From CAYMYN01 sp964394665 (GTDB taxonomy: Bacteria > Planctomycetota > UBA1135 > GCA-002686595): DNA of 37,438 nt. Of this stretch, positions 32,618 through 37,438 are shown piece by piece. Location of the stretch: the NCBI GenBank assembly GCA_964394665.1, contig CAYMYN010000039.1, positions 1-37,438 on the forward strand, written 5' to 3'. Position numbers and translations under genes: made by a program. The notes beneath the pieces were generated by a model, which had not been told where the DNA came from, did not search any database, and saw only the letters and a program-made list of their open reading frames with translations. Position 1 is the first letter of the stretch; each line of letters starts with the position of its first letter.

Positions 32618-33751
32618 GTGGAACGCGCCCCCTTCGACGAGCCCGAATCGCCCTCTACCGGGACCACCCAGCGGCAGCCGACCCCCGGCGCGGCCCGTCG
32701 GGAGGCCGGGGCGTCCCCCGGGGCCACCCGCGACGCGGACGGACCGGACCCGCGGGGGACGGAGGCTGCCGATCCGAGCGCCCGCCCCGCCCGTCCCTGG
32801 CGCCGCGCGGGGCTGGCCTGGCCCGACGGGGACGCTTCGGAGCGCGCGGTGCGGCCGGCAACCCGGGACGCGGGGCCCTCGCCGACGCGCGTGCGCTCGA
32901 CCTGCATCCTGCTCGCGGGGGACTCGACCGAGGACCTCGAGGCCGCCGGCTCGAGCGCCCTCGGCCAGAGCGTGCCCTTCGACGAGGTCCTGGTCGCCGA
33001 ACCCGACCCCGAGGACGGCGCGGGCCAGCTCGAGCGCCTGCTGCACACCCTGGCGGAGGCGCGCGGCGACGTGGTGTGTTTTCTGCGCGCGGAGGATCGG
33101 TACGAGACCGATCACCTGCTGCGCGTGTTGGCGTACTTCGCCGCGCACCCAGGGTGCGGCAGCGTCGACGTCGCCTACCGGCGGTTCGGGCGGCGGGAAG
33201 AGATCGTCGCGCGGCGCGACGGCCCGGGCGCGCCGCGCATCCAGGCCGCGCTCGCGCGGATCGTCGATCCGCGGCGCTTGGCGATTCCCGCGCTCTCGGC
33301 GCTGGCCGTGCGGCGCGACGTGCTGGACGCGGCCGCCCCGTTCCCAGCCGACGTCCTCGCCGATTGGGCGCTCGAGCCCGCCGAGGCGTTGCTGCGCGCG
33401 GCGCTCGCCAGCGGCGCGGGCCGTGGATACGTCGCCGAGTGCGGGGTGAACGTTCGCGTGGACGACGCCGCCCTCGACACGCGCCGCGTGGTCGACCCCA
33501 GCGTTCGTCACCTCCGCCGGCTGGCCCTCGCTCGCCTGCTGGCGCACCTCGATCGCCGCCACGGCCACGGGCCGGCCGCGCTGGGCCTGGCGGACCTCGA
33601 GTACCGCGGCCTGACCCGCCCCGCGCGCGCCCAGCTCGGCGCCTACTTCGAGCTCGTGCTCGAATCCGGGCTCCCGCTCGCGACGCGCCTGCGGCTCTTG
33701 ACCGCGATCCTGCTCCACCACCTGCGCGTGGGGAGCTGGCGCGGCCGTTGA
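32618..33751 (+). CDS. Degenerate GT2-like protein, paralogue of the preceding gene
   Basis: 377 residues from GTG, the first 90 low-complexity Pro/Arg/Ala-rich. From about residue 95 the sequence follows the upstream GT2 (31327-32349): QSVPFDEVLVAEPDPED against QSVPFDEVVVVDDGSRD, RGDVVCFLRAEDRYETDHLL against SGDLVFFLDADDAYEPRYL, then LADWALEPAEALLRAALA, LALARLLAHLDRRHGHG and a shared HHLR C-terminus. The VDDGS donor motif and the DADD metal motif are lost (EPDPE and RAED), as is the acidic pair after ADW. The frame remains open over the full length, so it may have a new non-catalytic role or be at an early stage of decay. The start is uncertain. The gene ends 130 bp before the convergent hemF. 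Confidence 0.65.
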   Translation: MERAPFDEPESPSTGTTQRQPTPGAARREAGASPGATRDADGPDPRGTEAADPSARPARPWRRAGLAWPDGDASERAVRPATRDAGPSPTRVRSTCILLAGDSTEDLEAAGSSALGQSVPFDEVLVAEPDPEDGAGQLERLLHTLAEARGDVVCFLRAEDRYETDHLLRVLAYFAAHPGCGSVDVAYRRFGRREEIVARRDGPGAPRIQAALARIVDPRRLAIPALSALAVRRDVLDAAAPFPADVLADWALEPAEALLRAALASGAGRGYVAECGVNVRVDDAALDTRRVVDPSVRHLRRLALARLLAHLDRRHGHGPAALGLADLEYRGLTRPARAQLGAYFELVLESGLPLATRLRLLTAILLHHLRVGSWRGR

Positions 33752-33881
33752 CGGCCCGGGCCGAATCGCGCGCGGGCGGCGCGCCGGGGGCGGCGGGTTG
33801 CCGGACTGCGGGCGAGCGCACCGGCCGGCGGCCGAGCCCCACCTGGCCGTGCCGCCGCGCGCAGGGTGCCGGTTCTTCCCG

Positions 33882-34811
33882 TCACTCGAGCCAATCGCGC
33901 GGGCGCAGGAAGTCCGTGTACAGCCGCGCCTCCTCGCTCCCGGGCTCCGGCTTCCAGTCGTAGCGCCAGGCGACCAACGGCGGCATCGAGCACAGGATCG
34001 ACTCGGCCCGGCCGCCCGACTGCAGGCCGAAGAGCGTGCCCCGGTCCTGCAGCAAGTTGAACTCCACGTAGCGGCCGCGTCGGTAGAGCTGGAACTGGCG
34101 CTCGCGATCCCCGTAGGGCTCGTCCTTGCGGCGCTCGAGCAGCGGCAGATAGGCGGGCAGGTAGTGCTCGCCGACGCTGCGCGTGAGGGCGAAACTCGCC
34201 TCGAAGTCGCCCTCGGAGCGATCGTCGAAGAAGAGCCCGCCGATTCCGCGCGGCTCGCCGCGGTGGCGCAGGAAGAAGTACTCGTCGCAGGCGCCCTTGA
34301 GCGTCCCGTAGAGACCCTCGCCGAAGGGTTCGCAGGCCGCGCGCGCCGTGCGGTGCCAGTGCCGCGCGTCCTCCTCGTAGCCGTAGTAGGGCGTCAGGTC
34401 GAAGCCGCCGCCGAACCACCACACGGGCTGCGCGCCGGCCTTCGCGGCCAGGAAGAAACGCACGTTCATGTGGCTCGTCGGCGCCCGCGGATTGCGCGGA
34501 TGGGTGATGAGCGAGACCGAGACGGCCTCGAAGGAGCGCCCGGAGAGCTCCGGCCGGCGCGCGCTGGCGGCCGCCGGCAGGGCCTGACCCGAGGTGTGGG
34601 AGAAGTGCACCGCGGCGCGCTCCAACACTCGCCCCCCCTCGAGCACCCGCGGGCGCGCCAAGCCGCCGCGCTCCCCCTGCAGACGCTGCTCGTCGAAGCG
34701 CGCGGCGCCGTCCGCGGCCTCGAGCGCCGCGCTCAGGCGATCCTGCAGGTCGAGCATCCAGGCGCGCACCGGGGCGACGGCGGCGGCGGACTCGGAGTTC
34801 GATCGGGGCAT
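33882..34811 (-). CDS. hemF: Oxygen-dependent coproporphyrinogen III oxidase
   Basis: 309 residues, close to the usual HemF length. It converts coproporphyrinogen III to protoporphyrinogen IX using O2 in haem biosynthesis. Signature segments are FSHTSG, THPRNPRAPTSHMNVRFF, WWFGGGFDLTPYYGYEEDAR then WH, RGIGGLFFDD, and the end FNLLQDRGTLFGLQSGGRAE followed by ILCSMPP. The conserved GGGxDLTPYY and the C-terminal FGLQ-GGRAESILMS-type motif are both intact. No organised operon partner is present; the gene is divergent from the phospholipase-like gene. No TAnnnT element was seen upstream of its ATG. Confidence 0.95.
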   Translation of the reverse strand: MPRSNSESAAAVAPVRAWMLDLQDRLSAALEAADGAARFDEQRLQGERGGLARPRVLEGGRVLERAAVHFSHTSGQALPAAASARRPELSGRSFEAVSVSLITHPRNPRAPTSHMNVRFFLAAKAGAQPVWWFGGGFDLTPYYGYEEDARHWHRTARAACEPFGEGLYGTLKGACDEYFFLRHRGEPRGIGGLFFDDRSEGDFEASFALTRSVGEHYLPAYLPLLERRKDEPYGDRERQFQLYRRGRYVEFNLLQDRGTLFGLQSGGRAESILCSMPPLVAWRYDWKPEPGSEEARLYTDFLRPRDWLE

Positions 34812-34965
34812 GCCGAGATGATGCCCCAGCAGGGCCGCCCGTTCTGCCCCCCGCGGCGGAAGAGCCCTGGAACCCAGAGTGAGCAAGGGAGGCCCGGATG
34901 GGCTAGAAAGGGAGCCCCCTGGGTGCCGATCGGCGCCCCGAGGAGTTCCCAGACCGATCCCCAGG

Positions 34966-35856
34966 ATGACTTGGATCCACCTCCTACCCCTGCTCGCCGT
35001 GACGCTCCTGGCGGTGATCACGGTCGCCCCCTGGGGCCCCGGGCACCACATCGAGTTCTCCGAGCGCGTCTGGCGCCGGCGCAGGGAGACCCTCCCCCGC
35101 GACGTCGGTCTGCTGCTCGGCGAGGAGAAGGCCGCCTTCTACTACGGCAGCCTCGCGGCGGACATCATCAACTTCAAGGCCTTCGGCGGCGACTACAACC
35201 ACTGCCACCGCTGGTCCATCATCGAGGAGATGCGGGAGCTGGCCAGCTCGCCGCGCCAGGAAGCCTTCATCCTGGGCTACCTGTCCCATCTCGCCGCCGA
35301 CACCATCGCGCACAACCACTTCGTCCCCTATCACCTGGCGCGGTTCGCGCGCACCAAGGGACTGGGTCATCTCTATTGGGAGATGAACGCGGATCGCTTC
35401 GTCAAGGACTCCAACTGGGACCTGGTCGCCTGGCTACGCGGCGAGTCCGAGCTGGACGAGCTCGACGACCTCGTGAACCGCACGGTGCCCAAGAAGGCCC
35501 TGTCGATGCGAACGAACAAACTCATCTTCAACCACGTGTTGCTGGTGAGCCACCGGGAGAAGTGGCGCCTGGGCATGGCACGCCTGCACCCGATCCAGAA
35601 CGTCTCGCTCAACCGCGGCTTCCTCGGGACGTTTCAGCAAGCGGCGGTGGATCGGGTTCGCCTCGCCCTGCACCCGCGCGGATTCCGCGCGATCCAATGC
35701 GTGGACCCCAACGGGAAACAGGCGCAGAAGGACGCCCTCGCCCTGCGGCGCCGGGTCCTCCACCGCCTGGCACCCGGACGCCTGGACCTCAAGGAGTCCG
35801 AGCAGCTCGCGTCCCCTTTCCTCCTCGGGATGCAGTCGCCGCCGCCGGCAGCCTGA
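34966..35856 (+). CDS. Zinc-dependent phospholipase C-like protein
   Basis: 296 residues with an N-terminal hydrophobic segment (HLLPLLAVTLLAVITVAPWG) as signal or anchor, then GPGHHIEFSERVW. The His/Asp pattern YYGSLAADIINFKAF, YNHCHRWSIIEEM and GYLSHLAADTIAHNHFVPYH matches the zinc-dependent phospholipase C/S1-P1 nuclease-like family, in which such residues bind metal. The enzymatic substrate is unknown. C-terminal residues about 200-290 are basic and helical. The ATG at 34966 is chosen because the signal segment begins there. An in-frame ATG at 34879 would add 29 unlikely residues, and a TAGAAA lies at 34904-34909. Confidence 0.7.
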   Translation: MTWIHLLPLLAVTLLAVITVAPWGPGHHIEFSERVWRRRRETLPRDVGLLLGEEKAAFYYGSLAADIINFKAFGGDYNHCHRWSIIEEMRELASSPRQEAFILGYLSHLAADTIAHNHFVPYHLARFARTKGLGHLYWEMNADRFVKDSNWDLVAWLRGESELDELDDLVNRTVPKKALSMRTNKLIFNHVLLVSHREKWRLGMARLHPIQNVSLNRGFLGTFQQAAVDRVRLALHPRGFRAIQCVDPNGKQAQKDALALRRRVLHRLAPGRLDLKESEQLASPFLLGMQSPPPAA

Positions 35857-36120
35857 GCCCGGCCCGCACCCGCGGGTCACGCGCAGCACCTCCGCGCTCG
35901 CCAGCAGCGGCGCGGTCGCCAGGCCGCGATCGTCGAGCCCCCCCTGGCCCTCCCGAGGGCCGCTCGAACGGATCCCAGGGGGTGACGACGAGGGCGGCGG
36001 CGGGGCGACTTCTCCCCGCCGCAAGGCCGCGAGGACTTCGTCTTCGCCTCGAGGACGAATCGGGTAGCCCTGATCCGGCAGGGCATTGCCCCGGCGCCCC
36101 CGGGCGGTCCGGTTGGAGGA
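35857..36120. other. Intergenic region without a supported gene
   Basis: 264 bp between the phospholipase-like gene and the rRNA terminator. Minus-strand translations contain short protein-like bits in different frames (for example GLDDRGLATAPLLASAEVLR and ALVVTPWDPFERP), but no start, motif or family could be assigned. It could be an old gene remnant or GC-driven open frame. Confidence 0.5.
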
Positions 36121-36121
36121 C

Positions 36122-36160
36122 AAAAAAAAAGGGCGCCCTCGAGTGAATCGAGGGCGCCCT
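36122..36160 (-). terminator. Intrinsic terminator of the rRNA operon
   Basis: A perfect 12-bp inverted repeat (arms 36131-36142 and 36148-36159, loop GTGAA) is followed on the minus strand by nine Ts (36122-36130). It lies just after the 5S rRNA 3' end and is a textbook factor-independent terminator, the only one in the window with a T tract. Confidence 0.92.
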
Positions 36161-36167
36161 GTGTAGA

Positions 36168-36274
36168 CCCGGCAATAACCTACTTTCGCGCTTGCGCACT
36201 ATCATCGGCGAGCCCTGCTTGACGACCGTGTTCGGGATGGGAACGGGTATGGCCAGGACTCTATGATCACCGGG
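36168..36274 (-). rRNA. rrf: 5S ribosomal RNA
   Basis: The minus strand reads CCCGGTGATCATAGAGTCC at the 5' end, then the conserved loop CCGTTCCCATCCCGAACACG and the 3' end TGCCGGG, which pairs with the 5' end. About 107 nt, shorter than the usual 115-120, as is known for planctomycetes. It follows the 23S gene by about 183 nt. Confidence 0.93.
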
Positions 36275-36290
36275 AACTCGTTAGGAGCCG

Positions 36291-36324
36291 GCGCCGACCA
36301 GCCCTAGGGCCACTGGTCCGGCGC
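36291..36324 (-). other. Hairpin in the 23S-5S spacer
   Basis: GCGCCGACCAG (36291-36301) and CTGGTCCGGCGC (36313-36324) pair with a single bulge. It lies between 23S and 5S and may be part of an rRNA processing stem. The spacer (36275-36457) shows no tRNA gene. Confidence 0.55.
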
Positions 36325-36457
36325 GTGCGGCACCGTGTAAGAAGAGGTGGATGGGTCGTTGAACAGTCGACGGACACGTTCACGTCGGAGAAAGGCTTAC
36401 CCTTCGCCGACCTCTGGAACACACCCCGAAAGGCATGGACCAGGCGTCGGAAAAAGG

Positions 36458-37438
<981 letters not shown>

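Noticed and set aside
35857..36123. Minus-strand protein-like segments before the rRNA terminator
   Set aside because: Short, in different frames and without a recognised family; a decayed gene is possible but not supported.
36275..36457. tRNA in the 23S-5S spacer
   Set aside because: No cloverleaf or TTCGA/TTCAA loop in a suitable frame was seen; only a hairpin at 36291-36324.

Overview
This is a very GC-rich bacterial window of about 37 kb with at least 21 protein genes, one clear pseudogene and the 3' end of an rRNA operon. Several traits point to a planctomycete or a close relative. Two secreted proteins share a C-terminal Cys/Gly-rich domain that I associate with that group. There is a coproporphyrinogen oxidase, an Rsm22-type methyltransferase and a short 5S rRNA of about 107 nt. 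The phylum assignment is inference; the 23S sequence at the right end would settle it.

Layout. 1-6856: a GT4 glycosyltransferase, a sulfatase-fold lipoprotein that lacks canonical active-site motifs, a small membrane protein, an SGNH hydrolase and a polytopic GT-C-like membrane protein. 6858-10497: a membrane-embedded spermidine-synthase-like protein and an Rsm22-type methyltransferase. 10668-19310: a secreted trypsin-like protease, RecG, an MFS transporter and a secreted protein with 14 internal repeats. 19369-23657: an MsbA-type ABC exporter translationally coupled (TTGA) to a GH113-like lipoprotein. 23773-24110: a remnant of fabH with most of its middle missing. 24184-28314: four tightly overlapping genes (FemAB/GNAT-like acyltransferase, sulfotransferase, DegT-type sugar aminotransferase, GT2), the best candidate for an undescribed glycan-modifying unit. 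28322-33751: two divergent glycosyltransferase groups, the last gene being a decayed paralogue of its neighbour. 33882-35856: hemF and a zinc-dependent phospholipase C-like protein. 36122-37438: rRNA terminator, 5S and partial 23S, all on the minus strand.

The dominant theme is surface polysaccharide or glycoconjugate assembly: six intact glycosyltransferases, one degenerate one, an amino-sugar aminotransferase, an acyltransferase, a sulfotransferase, an exporter and a glycosidase-like lipoprotein. Housekeeping genes (recG, rsm22-like, hemF, rRNA) are interspersed.

A cross-cutting signal is a TAnnnT hexamer upstream of most transcription-unit starts, in DNA where TA is otherwise scarce. In five units it lies only 7-11 nt before the start codon with no Shine-Dalgarno sequence, which suggests leaderless mRNAs. 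In most of the others it lies 29 nt or more upstream, often with a recognisable Shine-Dalgarno. No transposases, CRISPR arrays or tRNA genes were seen.
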